Below are positions 19,260-27,804 of a stretch of 36,890 bases of DNA, piece after piece; the stretch's first letter is position 1, and each line of letters begins with the position of its first letter. Made by a program: the position numbers and the translations under genes. The DNA comes from Myroides sp. GTDB lineage: Bacteria > Bacteroidota > Bacteroidia > Flavobacteriales > Flavobacteriaceae. Under the pieces are notes generated by a model. That model did not search any database, was not told the origin of the DNA, and saw only the letters and a program-made list of their open reading frames with translations. The stretch covers positions 1-36,890 of the forward strand of contig JAHAYQ010000207.1 in the NCBI GenBank assembly GCA_018384465.1, in the 5' to 3' direction.

Positions 19260-20723
19260 ATGAGTGAAGAAACAACAAATAAACAGGAATTACCCGAACA
19301 GCTTTCGGATATTTTATTGGTATTGGATAAAGAGAAAATGAAAATTCAAGCTGTTAAGAGCATCGACGAAAACGGAAATATGAAAACTGTAGATCCTACG
19401 AAAAAGAATCAAAATCAGTTTTTACGTGTAGACAAACACGGTGATTTCTTTTCCAATTTTTTCTCCAATTTCTTCAGCCAATTGAAGAACCCAACGAATT
19501 TTTCCTTTTTCAAAGTTCCTGAACCTATTGCTCTTGACAAAGCAAAAGAATTGCAGAAACAGGTTGATAACCCAACTCCTGATGGCGAAAAAGTGATGAA
19601 AGAACATGAATTAAAGACCAGTGGATTAGATAATAGTAAACAAGAAAATAAAAATGATATGGCAACAACACAAACAACAGCAACGGCAAACGAATACCGT
19701 TACAAACCAGAGCAGATTGATTGGGACACCATGAAAAATCTTGGATTAAGTAAGGAATACCTTGAAAAAAGAAACTTGCTAGATCCTTTGTTACGTGGTT
19801 ATAAAACCAACGAATTGATACCAATAGGTGTTAACCTTGGAAGCTCTATTCTTCGCACAGATGCCCGCTTGTCTTTACAGCAAAACGAAGAAGGAAATGT
19901 AGTCGTGGCAATTCATGGTATTAAAAAAGAACCAAATCTACACTTTGAATTTTTCGGACATAAGTTTACAGATGAGGATAAGAAAAACTTACTCGAAACT
20001 GGCAATATGGGACGAGTAGTTAATCTGACCAATTCTAAAACAGGTGAACAAATGCCCTCCATTATCAGTATTGACAGGTTGACCAATGATGTAATTGCTT
20101 TACGAACTGATTTTATTAAGATACCAGATGAGATTAAAGGTGTTAAACTGAACGAAGAGCAAAAACAGACCTTAAAGGAAGGCAAACCACTCCAATTAGA
20201 TGGTATGATTTCAGCAAAAGGAACGGAGTTTTCAGCAACTGTACAGTACAATGCAGACAAACGCTATGTAGAATTTCAGTTTGACAGAAGCAACACGAAT
20301 AAACAAACGCAAAGCAACGGACAGCGCAATCAACAGAACCAATCGCAGGAAGCTCCAAAAACCTTTCGAGATAAAGAATTGGATAATGAGCAACATCAAA
20401 AATTCAAAGATGGTCAAACGGTTTATCTAAGCGGATTGGTGGATAAGAAAGGTAAAGAATACAATGGTTATATCACTTTTAATAAAGAAACCAATAAAAC
20501 AGACTTCTCTTTCCAAAATCCGAATAAGCTCAAAGAACAAGCGAAACCTACCGAAGCCTATAAAACGCAGACTGCGGTCAATTCCGAGGGTAAAACCAAC
20601 GAAGCGACCAAGAACATCAAAGAGCCTTTGAAATCGGGACAAAAAAATCCAGATAGCAAGAAACAGCAGGAAGAACAGGAAAAACCTAAAGCACCTGCTA
20701 AATCCAAAGGCAGAAAAATGTAA
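19260..20723 (+). CDS. DUF3945 domain-containing protein
   Basis: Repeated modules 'LNEEQKQTLKEGKPLQLDGMISAKGTEFSATVQYNADKRYVEFQF' and 'LDNEQHQKFKDGQTVYLSGLVDKKGKEYNGYITFNKETNKTDFSF'; precedes the topoisomerase gene as in Bacteroidetes ICEs. Confidence 0.8.
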   Translation: MSEETTNKQELPEQLSDILLVLDKEKMKIQAVKSIDENGNMKTVDPTKKNQNQFLRVDKHGDFFSNFFSNFFSQLKNPTNFSFFKVPEPIALDKAKELQKQVDNPTPDGEKVMKEHELKTSGLDNSKQENKNDMATTQTTATANEYRYKPEQIDWDTMKNLGLSKEYLEKRNLLDPLLRGYKTNELIPIGVNLGSSILRTDARLSLQQNEEGNVVVAIHGIKKEPNLHFEFFGHKFTDEDKKNLLETGNMGRVVNLTNSKTGEQMPSIISIDRLTNDVIALRTDFIKIPDEIKGVKLNEEQKQTLKEGKPLQLDGMISAKGTEFSATVQYNADKRYVEFQFDRSNTNKQTQSNGQRNQQNQSQEAPKTFRDKELDNEQHQKFKDGQTVYLSGLVDKKGKEYNGYITFNKETNKTDFSFQNPNKLKEQAKPTEAYKTQTAVNSEGKTNEATKNIKEPLKSGQKNPDSKKQQEEQEKPKAPAKSKGRKM

Positions 20724-20740
20724 TCGATAAAAAAAAGAGT

Positions 20741-22828
20741 ATGAAAGCAATTATTGCAGAAAAACCAAGTGTAGCAAGAGAAATAGCTGGACTTGTGGGA
20801 GCATCCGATAAAAAAGACGGATACCTAATGGGTAACGGCTATTTGGTTACCTGGGCATTCGGACATTTGGTGGGATTGGGAATGCCCGAAGATTACGGAA
20901 TATCAGGTTTTCAGAAAGCTTCGCTTCCGATACTTCCCAACCCATTTTTATTAACCGTTCGTAAAGTAAAAAAGGACAAAAGTTATGTAGATGATACAGG
21001 TGCATTAAAGCAATTGAAAGTGATTGAACAGATCTTCAATCGTTGCAATAGTATTATCGTAGCCACAGATGCTGGTCGTGAAGGTGAACTGATATTCCGC
21101 TACATCTATGAATATCTTAAATGCAACAAGCCTTTTGAACGCCTTTGGATCAGTTCGCTTACCGAAAAAGCCATCAAACAGGGTTTTGACAATCTTAAAA
21201 ACGGAAAAGAATTTGACGGATTATATCAAGCTGCACAAGGTAGAAGTCGAGCTGACTGGTTGGTAGGAATCAACGCATCGCAAGCATTAAGCATAGCCGC
21301 AGGCAATGGTATTTATTCACTTGGAAGAGTACAAACGCCTACATTGGCTTTAATTTGTAAACGCTATTTGGAAAACAAAAAATTCTCGGTACAGAAATAT
21401 TGGCAAATACAGTTATTGCATAATAAGGAATTCATTGATTTTAAAAGTCTATCTACAAAAAAATGGGAAGATAAAAAACTGGCAGAGGACACCTTAACGT
21501 CTATCCAAAGAAATGGAAACGTCGCTACAGTTACCTCCGTAGAAAGCAAAAACGTTACAGAACAAGCACCTTTGTTGTTTGACCTAACAGGTCTTCAAAA
21601 AGAAGTCAATAAAAAGCTGAACCTTTCAGCCGATGAGACTCTCAACATTGCTCAAAGCCTATACGAAAAGAAATTTATCACCTATCCACGCACCGGAAGC
21701 AAATATATTCCCGAAGATGTATGGGCTGAAATCCCTAATCTCGTAAGAGCTTTACAAGACAGAGATTCCTGCAAACAAGCCATAACCAAAGTAAAATGGG
21801 GACGATTCAACAAACGTATGGTGAACGATTTGCGAGTCACCGATCATCACGGTTTATTGATTACAGAGAAAATTCCTTCGGCTTTAAACGCAAAGGAAAA
21901 CGCCCTTTATGACATGATTGCATTACGGTTGCTCGAAGCCCTTTCTGGCGCTTGTATCAAAGAGATAACTGATGTTTCTTTACAAGCACTGCATTACGAT
22001 TTCACCGCAAAAGGCAGTAAGGTTTTAGAATCTGGTTGGCGCGCTATTAAGGGAAGTTTCTCCGATGAGGATACCGACCCGATGCAGGATTTACCGGAAC
22101 TTAGAAAAGGTGATGAAATTAAAATAAACGAAGCTACCGTTTTGGAAAAAACAACTAAAGCGCCCGTACTTTATACGGAAGCAGGACTTTTATCAGCTAT
22201 GGAAAGTGCCGGAAAGCAGATTGAAAATGCCGAGGAACGCAAAGCTTTACAAAATATTGGTATCGGTACGCCTGCTACAAGAGCCTCCATTATTGAAACC
22301 TTGTTTAGCCGTAATTACATTCAAAGGGAAAAGAAATCGTTGATTCCTACCGAAAAGGGATTACAAGTGTATGAATTGGTCAAAGACCGGAAAATTGCAG
22401 ACGTGGCAATGACCGCCGAATGGGAATTGGCTTTGCAGAAAATCGAAAACAACGAAAGTGATTCAGATGCATTTCAAAAAGAAATGGAAATCTATGCGAC
22501 AACCATTACCAATGAATTATTGCAAATTTCCATTGTCCAAAACAACCTGCCTAAATTGGTTTGTCCGAAATGTAAAAGCCAGCAACTGATTATTAGAGAT
22601 AAGATTGTTAAATGTCCTGATGAAGTTTGTAGCTGGGTACAGTTCCGAAATGTTTGTGGGGTACAAATCGGCATTGCTGATATTGAAGGCTTAGTTAACA
22701 AAGGTAAAACCTCGCTTATCAAAGGAATGAAAAGCAAAGCCGGAAAGCAATTCGATTCTTATATCGTATTGAATGAGGATTGCAAAACTTCTTTTGAGTT
22801 TGCTAATAATAAAAGCTACAAAAAGTAA
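20741..22828 (+). CDS. topB: Type IA DNA topoisomerase (TopB-like)
   Basis: 'MKAIIAEKPSVAREIAGLVGA', 'ATDAGREGELIFRYIYEY', 'SLGRVQTPTLALI', 'FITYPRTGSKYIPED' (catalytic Tyr), C-terminal CPKC…CPDEVC zinc motif. Confidence 0.95.
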   Translation: MKAIIAEKPSVAREIAGLVGASDKKDGYLMGNGYLVTWAFGHLVGLGMPEDYGISGFQKASLPILPNPFLLTVRKVKKDKSYVDDTGALKQLKVIEQIFNRCNSIIVATDAGREGELIFRYIYEYLKCNKPFERLWISSLTEKAIKQGFDNLKNGKEFDGLYQAAQGRSRADWLVGINASQALSIAAGNGIYSLGRVQTPTLALICKRYLENKKFSVQKYWQIQLLHNKEFIDFKSLSTKKWEDKKLAEDTLTSIQRNGNVATVTSVESKNVTEQAPLLFDLTGLQKEVNKKLNLSADETLNIAQSLYEKKFITYPRTGSKYIPEDVWAEIPNLVRALQDRDSCKQAITKVKWGRFNKRMVNDLRVTDHHGLLITEKIPSALNAKENALYDMIALRLLEALSGACIKEITDVSLQALHYDFTAKGSKVLESGWRAIKGSFSDEDTDPMQDLPELRKGDEIKINEATVLEKTTKAPVLYTEAGLLSAMESAGKQIENAEERKALQNIGIGTPATRASIIETLFSRNYIQREKKSLIPTEKGLQVYELVKDRKIADVAMTAEWELALQKIENNESDSDAFQKEMEIYATTITNELLQISIVQNNLPKLVCPKCKSQQLIIRDKIVKCPDEVCSWVQFRNVCGVQIGIADIEGLVNKGKTSLIKGMKSKAGKQFDSYIVLNEDCKTSFEFANNKSYKK

Positions 22829-23715
22829 TGGAAAATAAGCCTATTATTAGTCCGATGAAAATCAAGAATCTGATTTATACCATACGAGATAAACAAGTGA
22901 TATTGGATAGTGATATTGCAAAAATTTACCAAGTGGAAACAAAGGTTTTCAATCAAGCCGTAAAACGAAATGTTGAACGTTTTCCTGAAAATTTTCGTTT
23001 TCAATTGACACAAGACGAGTTTGATACGATAAACTTGAGGTCACAATTTGTGACCTCAAGTTTTAATTACGGTGGTAGACGCTATTTGCCTTATGTGTTT
23101 ACTGAACAGGGAATTGCAATGTTGAGTGCGGTACTTCGATCCGATGTCGCAGTAAAAGTCAGTATCGAAATTATGAATGCTTTTGTAGAAATGCGAAAAT
23201 TACTGATCAGCAATGCTTCGTTATTTCATCGTTTAAACAAAATTGAGTTGAAGCAATTGGAATCCGATCAAAAGTTTGAAGAAATCTTTAAGGCTTTAGA
23301 AAGCGATAAACTTCACAGCGATAAAGGTGTTTTTTATGATGGTCAAATTTTCGATGCCTATACTTTTGTGTCCGATATTATCCGAAGTGCCAAAAGCTCC
23401 ATTATCTTAATTGATAATTATGTGGATGATACCGTACTGACTTTATTAGGAAAACGGAATGATAATGTAACCGCAACTATCTACACCAAAAACATCAGCA
23501 ATCAATTAAAGTTGGATTTACAACGGTACAACAGTCAATATCCTCAAATTGAAATTGAGGTTTTTTCCGATGCTCACGACCGTTTTATAATCATAGATCA
23601 AACAGAACTCTACCATATCGGTGCATCGCTCAAAGATTTAGGTAAAAAATGGTTTGCCTTTTCGAGAATGGATATTGAAGTTGGTAGGATGCTTGAAATA
23701 TTAAATAAACAATAA
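22828..23715 (+). CDS. ORF6N domain protein with C-terminal phospholipase D-like region
   Basis: 'IRDKQVILDSDIAKIYQVETKVFNQAVKRNVERFPENFRFQLT' (ORF6N); C-terminal 'SSIILIDNYVDDTVL…SDAHDRFIIIDQTELYHIGASLKDLGKKWFAFSRM' (PLD-like HxRxxxxD). 1-nt overlap with topB. Confidence 0.85.
   Translation: MENKPIISPMKIKNLIYTIRDKQVILDSDIAKIYQVETKVFNQAVKRNVERFPENFRFQLTQDEFDTINLRSQFVTSSFNYGGRRYLPYVFTEQGIAMLSAVLRSDVAVKVSIEIMNAFVEMRKLLISNASLFHRLNKIELKQLESDQKFEEIFKALESDKLHSDKGVFYDGQIFDAYTFVSDIIRSAKSSIILIDNYVDDTVLTLLGKRNDNVTATIYTKNISNQLKLDLQRYNSQYPQIEIEVFSDAHDRFIIIDQTELYHIGASLKDLGKKWFAFSRMDIEVGRMLEILNKQ
23032..23062. repeat. Perfect 15-bp inverted repeat inside the ORF6N coding sequence
   Basis: AACTTGAGGTCACAA-t-TTGTGACCTCAAGTT, encoding NLRSQFVTSS. 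Confidence 0.85.
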
Positions 23716-23740
23716 ACCCTCCGAATTCGGAGGGTTTATT
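23711..23740 (+). terminator. Perfect 30-nt palindrome, probable (bidirectional) terminator
   Basis: AATAAACCCTCCGAATTCGGAGGGTTTATT between the converging ORF6N and ABC ATPase genes. Confidence 0.75.
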
Positions 23741-23761
23741 GTCTGGATGTTAAAAATAATA

Positions 23762-25720
23762 TTATTTATTAATATGTTTTAAACTTGGATTATCTTTTGT
23801 GTAATATTCTCCGACGATATGCTCGGAATGTAATAAATCATCTGTTATATAAGATGTTGTATATATTAATTGACTTTTTTTGTTTGGATCAAGTAAATTA
23901 ACTCTTTGAATTAAAATGTTTTGAAAATTTTGAGCTCGTTCTTTTTCGATACCTTTATCCTCCATATTATCGGCAAAAATAAATCTAGGAAAACGCATGC
24001 TCCCTTGTTTAAGGGAAGCAAGATATAATGCAAATCTAGCAGAAATTTTCAAGTAGAAATTGGAGCTAGCGGAAAACTTTTGGTATTGCTTGAACTTTTC
24101 CGTATCGTCGGTTTTTAAGTATACTAGATTATTTGAAAAATCAATAATTAAATCCTTTGGCTCAGCACTTGTAAATTCACGTTGTCTTTCAAAATCATTA
24201 TTAAGAAGATATACTCCTTCTGTTTGAATAGTTGATATAGTTTCCTTTTTAAGATTTTTTTGAATTTTCTGAATAGTTAATATTCTATATTTTAATGACG
24301 AAATGTTTTTATCCAAAGTCAGTTTTTCTTCTAGCAATTTCTCAAAAATAGATGCTTGTTCAAGCATAGTTCTAAACTGTAGAATTTCACCTTCTGCTAA
24401 ACCTTTTTGAAAATTTAATGAATCTAATTTTTCCAATTCAAAAGGTCTAACATCTACAATTGAAGCGTTAACTCTGATTTGCAAATCATTTAGTTCAGAA
24501 ATATTCTTCTCTAAACTAGACTCAAGTCTAGTTAAATTTTTATTTTTAAATTTCAACAGTTTTTTAGATTCGTCAATTTGAAATTTAATTTCTAGTTGCA
24601 TTCTTTTAGCTTGTGTTATTCCAAAACTATCATCGGAACTTTGTTTACATAACTTACAATTATGCTCATTATCCGTTTGAATAAGCTTATTTAAACACTC
24701 AGGACAATAATCTAAAGGAATATTGCCTAAAAACTCCCGTGTATGCACTGAATTACTTAATGCCCTATATTTGTCATTTAACGCTTCTATAAAAAACTCT
24801 GAATCAACTAATTCATTTGACAAAATAGAGATCTCATTCTGCAAATTTACTACTATAATTCTTTTATCAGATGTCTGTTCTTGCAGTTTTTGAAATTCCA
24901 ATTGATCAGTAGAATGGTAATTAATCTCTTTAATACTACTTCTTATTTGTAAGATCTCTTCATTTAAACTTTTAATCTCAATTTCTTTATTTTGAATTTG
25001 GGTGTTTAAATGTTCTTTGTTTAAAGAAAAAGCATTTTGAAAAAATCTTTTCGTTAAACGGATTTCATTTTTGACTTCTTCAAGTTGTTTTTCAGCGTGA
25101 TAAAGATCTAACTTTAATGTATATAAATCTTGATTATAAACTCCAAGTAATAAATCTGATACCGCCTCACGAGTAGTTTGCTTATCAAATTCTTCATAGA
25201 AAAACAATGAACTAGTAGGTGACTCTTGGTCGATATATAATAACCTTAAAATCTGGTGAATTGTTATATTATTTTCCTCTTTAACTTCAGGTAATCCTAA
25301 CAATTCAAATAGTACATTTGAAAAGCTTCTTTTCTCTGGTGTTGTGTTATATTGGAACTTTTGCCAATATTTATTTGGTGGCGGGTTCTGACTTTCATCA
25401 TAATCCCCCCAGAAAATGTGCATTGCAATACGTGCATTTATATTGTTAGTTCTGTCACTAATTTCTATATATCGTTTGATTGTTACGATTGTATCATTTG
25501 CTAATATTTCTGCAAAAACAACTTGACATTCTCGTGCTTCAGGTACAAAATCATTGAATTCCCCTCCCAAAGCAAAAAAAATAAAATGGGTAATTGTTGA
25601 CTTTCCACTACTATTGTCACCACAAATAATATTAATTCCGTGATGAAATTTCTCATCATAAGCAACTTCACCATTATTAGTGTAAACAATTAATCTGTTT
25701 AAATGTAGATTATTCATCAT
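23762..25720 (-). CDS. SMC/RecF/Rad50-like ABC ATPase with zinc-hook-like motif (ABC-3C-type ATPase)
   Basis: 'GINIICGDNSSGKSTITHFIFFALGG' (Walker A), coiled coils flanking 'YCPECLNKLIQTDNEHNCKLCKQ', C-terminal 'FPRFIFADNMEDKGIEKERAQNF' (Walker B-like). Confidence 0.85.
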   Translation of the reverse strand: MMNNLHLNRLIVYTNNGEVAYDEKFHHGINIICGDNSSGKSTITHFIFFALGGEFNDFVPEARECQVVFAEILANDTIVTIKRYIEISDRTNNINARIAMHIFWGDYDESQNPPPNKYWQKFQYNTTPEKRSFSNVLFELLGLPEVKEENNITIHQILRLLYIDQESPTSSLFFYEEFDKQTTREAVSDLLLGVYNQDLYTLKLDLYHAEKQLEEVKNEIRLTKRFFQNAFSLNKEHLNTQIQNKEIEIKSLNEEILQIRSSIKEINYHSTDQLEFQKLQEQTSDKRIIVVNLQNEISILSNELVDSEFFIEALNDKYRALSNSVHTREFLGNIPLDYCPECLNKLIQTDNEHNCKLCKQSSDDSFGITQAKRMQLEIKFQIDESKKLLKFKNKNLTRLESSLEKNISELNDLQIRVNASIVDVRPFELEKLDSLNFQKGLAEGEILQFRTMLEQASIFEKLLEEKLTLDKNISSLKYRILTIQKIQKNLKKETISTIQTEGVYLLNNDFERQREFTSAEPKDLIIDFSNNLVYLKTDDTEKFKQYQKFSASSNFYLKISARFALYLASLKQGSMRFPRFIFADNMEDKGIEKERAQNFQNILIQRVNLLDPNKKSQLIYTTSYITDDLLHSEHIVGEYYTKDNPSLKHINK

Positions 25721-26228
25721 ATTTACTTTCCATTAAATTACTTCTAAATTTTAGACCCTTAGCACCAAATAATGAGATATCGTAAAAGCTCGAAGTAACA
25801 ATCGTTATTATATTTTTTTCTCGTGCAGATAATTCTCCAACAGATTTAGAATAGTTCTCCAGATGATCTAAAGAATTAATTTTAATAAAATTTTCTAGTA
25901 GTGAATCTTTATCAATTATATTATATGAAGCTAGACAAGTAAGTGCTGAAATTTGATATGGTTTGATTTTTTCTAGTGTTTTTCTTTCGTCATAAATCTC
26001 TTGATAAGGATTGGTCTTAGTTATATTTAACTGCTTTAGAATTTTCTTAAATTCAATTTCATTTCTTTGGGGCTTAAGTTTAAATATTTCATTTGGAAAC
26101 AGTAAATAATAATCCCAGATTCTAATTTTATCAGTCTCTATTTTTTCATCAGGGTTAATCTTACTTAGCAAATGAAGCATGCGAAAAATAGTATGATATA
26201 AATCAAAAGCATTGTTATATAGTATCAT
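25710..26228 (-). CDS. Probable ABC-3C middle component protein
   Basis: 172 aa, between and overlapping its neighbours (11 and 14 nt). Middle-component-like text 'KPYQISALTCLASYNIIDKDSLLEN…LSAREKNIITIVTSSFYDISLFGAKGLKFRSNLME'. Assigned mainly from context. Confidence 0.6.
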   Translation of the reverse strand: MILYNNAFDLYHTIFRMLHLLSKINPDEKIETDKIRIWDYYLLFPNEIFKLKPQRNEIEFKKILKQLNITKTNPYQEIYDERKTLEKIKPYQISALTCLASYNIIDKDSLLENFIKINSLDHLENYSKSVGELSAREKNIITIVTSSFYDISLFGAKGLKFRSNLMESKYDE

Positions 26229-26787
26229 AATCTTTCCAATTTAAATGGCATTTACCGGTTAAAAAATAAATCATACCATAAATATCATTTACGTTATAAT
26301 TTAGAAAGTTATCAGCTTCGCCTTCTTTATTTAGGACATCTAAAATTGGTTGTATAACCTTTTCTCTCAAAATAATTATCACTTCTGATTTAGGAGCTCT
26401 TTCTTCAATTTTTGGAAAAACATAAGTATAGAAATCATTGTCAATTAAAGAAAAAATTTCTACATCTATCTCTTGCTGAGTTTGAAACATTTCACCTTTG
26501 ACAACTCTTTTAGAATATTTCTCTTTAAAATTTAAAGCTCTTAAAATTTCACGGCTATTAAATCCGGCATCAGTGAGTTTTTTTTCCAAACCTATTCCAT
26601 CCTGTATTGTGTTATAATTATGGAAATCTTCTATAAATGTTTCATACCGTTGATCACTTAGTACTTCTTCTTGAAGTTTTTCAAATCTCTTTTGCCATTT
26701 AGATTTGGCAGTAAGGTATACGTTATCTACTTTGCCAATATTGTTTTGTTGCTCGATAGATGCATCATTCTGAATTTTTTGAGTCAT
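26215..26787 (-). CDS. Probable ABC-3C C-terminal-domain protein with N-terminal Asn/Gly/Gln-rich signalling-like motif
   Basis: C-terminal 'NYNVNDIYGMIYFLTGKCHLNWKDY' resembles the conserved ABC-3C CTD ending; N-terminal 'ASIEQQNNIGKVDNVYL' resembles the C-terminus of the upstream small protein. Confidence 0.65.
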   Translation of the reverse strand: MTQKIQNDASIEQQNNIGKVDNVYLTAKSKWQKRFEKLQEEVLSDQRYETFIEDFHNYNTIQDGIGLEKKLTDAGFNSREILRALNFKEKYSKRVVKGEMFQTQQEIDVEIFSLIDNDFYTYVFPKIEERAPKSEVIIILREKVIQPILDVLNKEGEADNFLNYNVNDIYGMIYFLTGKCHLNWKDYDTI

Positions 26788-26790
26788 GGA

Positions 26791-27132
26791 TTATAAAGAG
26801 ACATTACCAGTAATATTCCCAACATTTACTTGTTTTTCAATACTGCCGTTATTCGTTATAGTTTGATGTATGTTTTCGATATTAGTTTGGGAATTTAAAA
26901 CAAAGCTTTCTAATTCATTTTTGAAATTTATATCTTCATTTAAAATTTCAATTAGTATCGTTTTAATGTCGTTTATCCCCATCTCTTCAATTATTTTATT
27001 TTTCTTTTGAAAAGGCGACTTCAATAAATTCCAAATATCTTCTCCTACTTTTCTTGCAGTTCCCTCTCCAATTTTATTAAGGAATGGAGTGATTAGTGTC
27101 AAAGCAGTTGTCGCTAATGTAATGTTGTCCAT
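26791..27132 (-). CDS. Small Bell-like membrane-effector candidate with C-terminal amyloid-like motif
   Basis: N-terminal 'MDNITLATTALTLITPFLNKIGEGTARKVGEDIWNLLKSPF' resembles the bacterial Bell-type N-terminal pattern (hydrophobic helix, P-x-L-x-K-x-GE…KVGE..W..LK). C-terminal 'SIEKQVNVGNITGNVSL'. Confidence 0.55.
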   Translation of the reverse strand: MDNITLATTALTLITPFLNKIGEGTARKVGEDIWNLLKSPFQKKNKIIEEMGINDIKTILIEILNEDINFKNELESFVLNSQTNIENIHQTITNNGSIEKQVNVGNITGNVSL

Positions 27133-27366
27133 ATTGTATAATTAGGTTTGAAAAAATTGATAATTCCTAAGTATACGCAACGCGTATTCCCTATTAGATC
27201 GATTATCAATCCGTGTGTTCTCACAAACATACGAATTTAATCCTATCATATTAAGCTTCTCTATGTCAAATCCTGCCTCCTAAAGCCAATCCCTACCACT
27301 TCTACAAAAACTCCTACTACCTATGCTAATTTTATCCATCAAGCAAAATCATAAACATTTTAATGT

Positions 27367-27804
27367 ATGGATACACAACAAAAAGACCTGTCGTATTTCA
27401 GGTTACGACTGCAAGAATTATTAAATACCAGCTTTCCCGAAAAAGCCCATGATGAAAAATTTATCGATCAACGTTCTTCGTGGGCTGCCAATGCTTATGA
27501 AGGTGCTTTTCGTTCTGGAAATCCAGTTGAGCAATGTAATTACATTGCCGAATATATCCTTTTTGAAAACTTACATTTTTCTAAGTTTGACACCGTTTTT
27601 CAAGTAGTCAGCAATGAGTTTGATACCAGAATGGCAGACGAAGAGCTACGACCATTTGCCCTAAAAATGTTTTCGGTTTGCGAAGCTATTTTTGAGAATT
27701 ATAAACTAACTGATGACTTCGCCTACGGTTACGAGTTTGACCTGCTTTACACCGAACTGACCGGAACCATCGCCTTATGGATTGAGGAGCATGGGCTTCA
27801 GTAA
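27367..27804 (+). CDS. DUF1896 domain-containing protein
   Basis: '[78 protein letters not shown]', immediately upstream of the methylase/helicase as in other Bacteroidetes ICEs. Confidence 0.85.
   Translation: MDTQQKDLSYFRLRLQELLNTSFPEKAHDEKFIDQRSSWAANAYEGAFRSGNPVEQCNYIAEYILFENLHFSKFDTVFQVVSNEFDTRMADEELRPFALKMFSVCEAIFENYKLTDDFAYGYEFDLLYTELTGTIALWIEEHGLQ

Noticed and set aside
19422-20750. Several minus-strand ORFs (60-115 aa) overlapping the DUF3945 gene
   Set aside because: Antisense to a well-supported CDS, rich in F/L/S as expected from complementing Lys/Glu/Gln-rich coding sequence.
17559-23761. 16-nt identity GATGTTAAAAATAATA at 17559-17574 and 23746-23761, considered as direct repeats flanking a mobile segment
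   Set aside because: The sequence is very AT-rich, and a shared 16-mer of this composition is plausible by chance in 37 kb; no target-site or gene-content logic supports a unit between them.
27173-27187. ATACGC-aac-GCGTAT inverted repeat upstream of the ABC-3C-like cassette
   Set aside because: Short 6-bp arms; may be an operator but too weak to report as a feature from one sequence.
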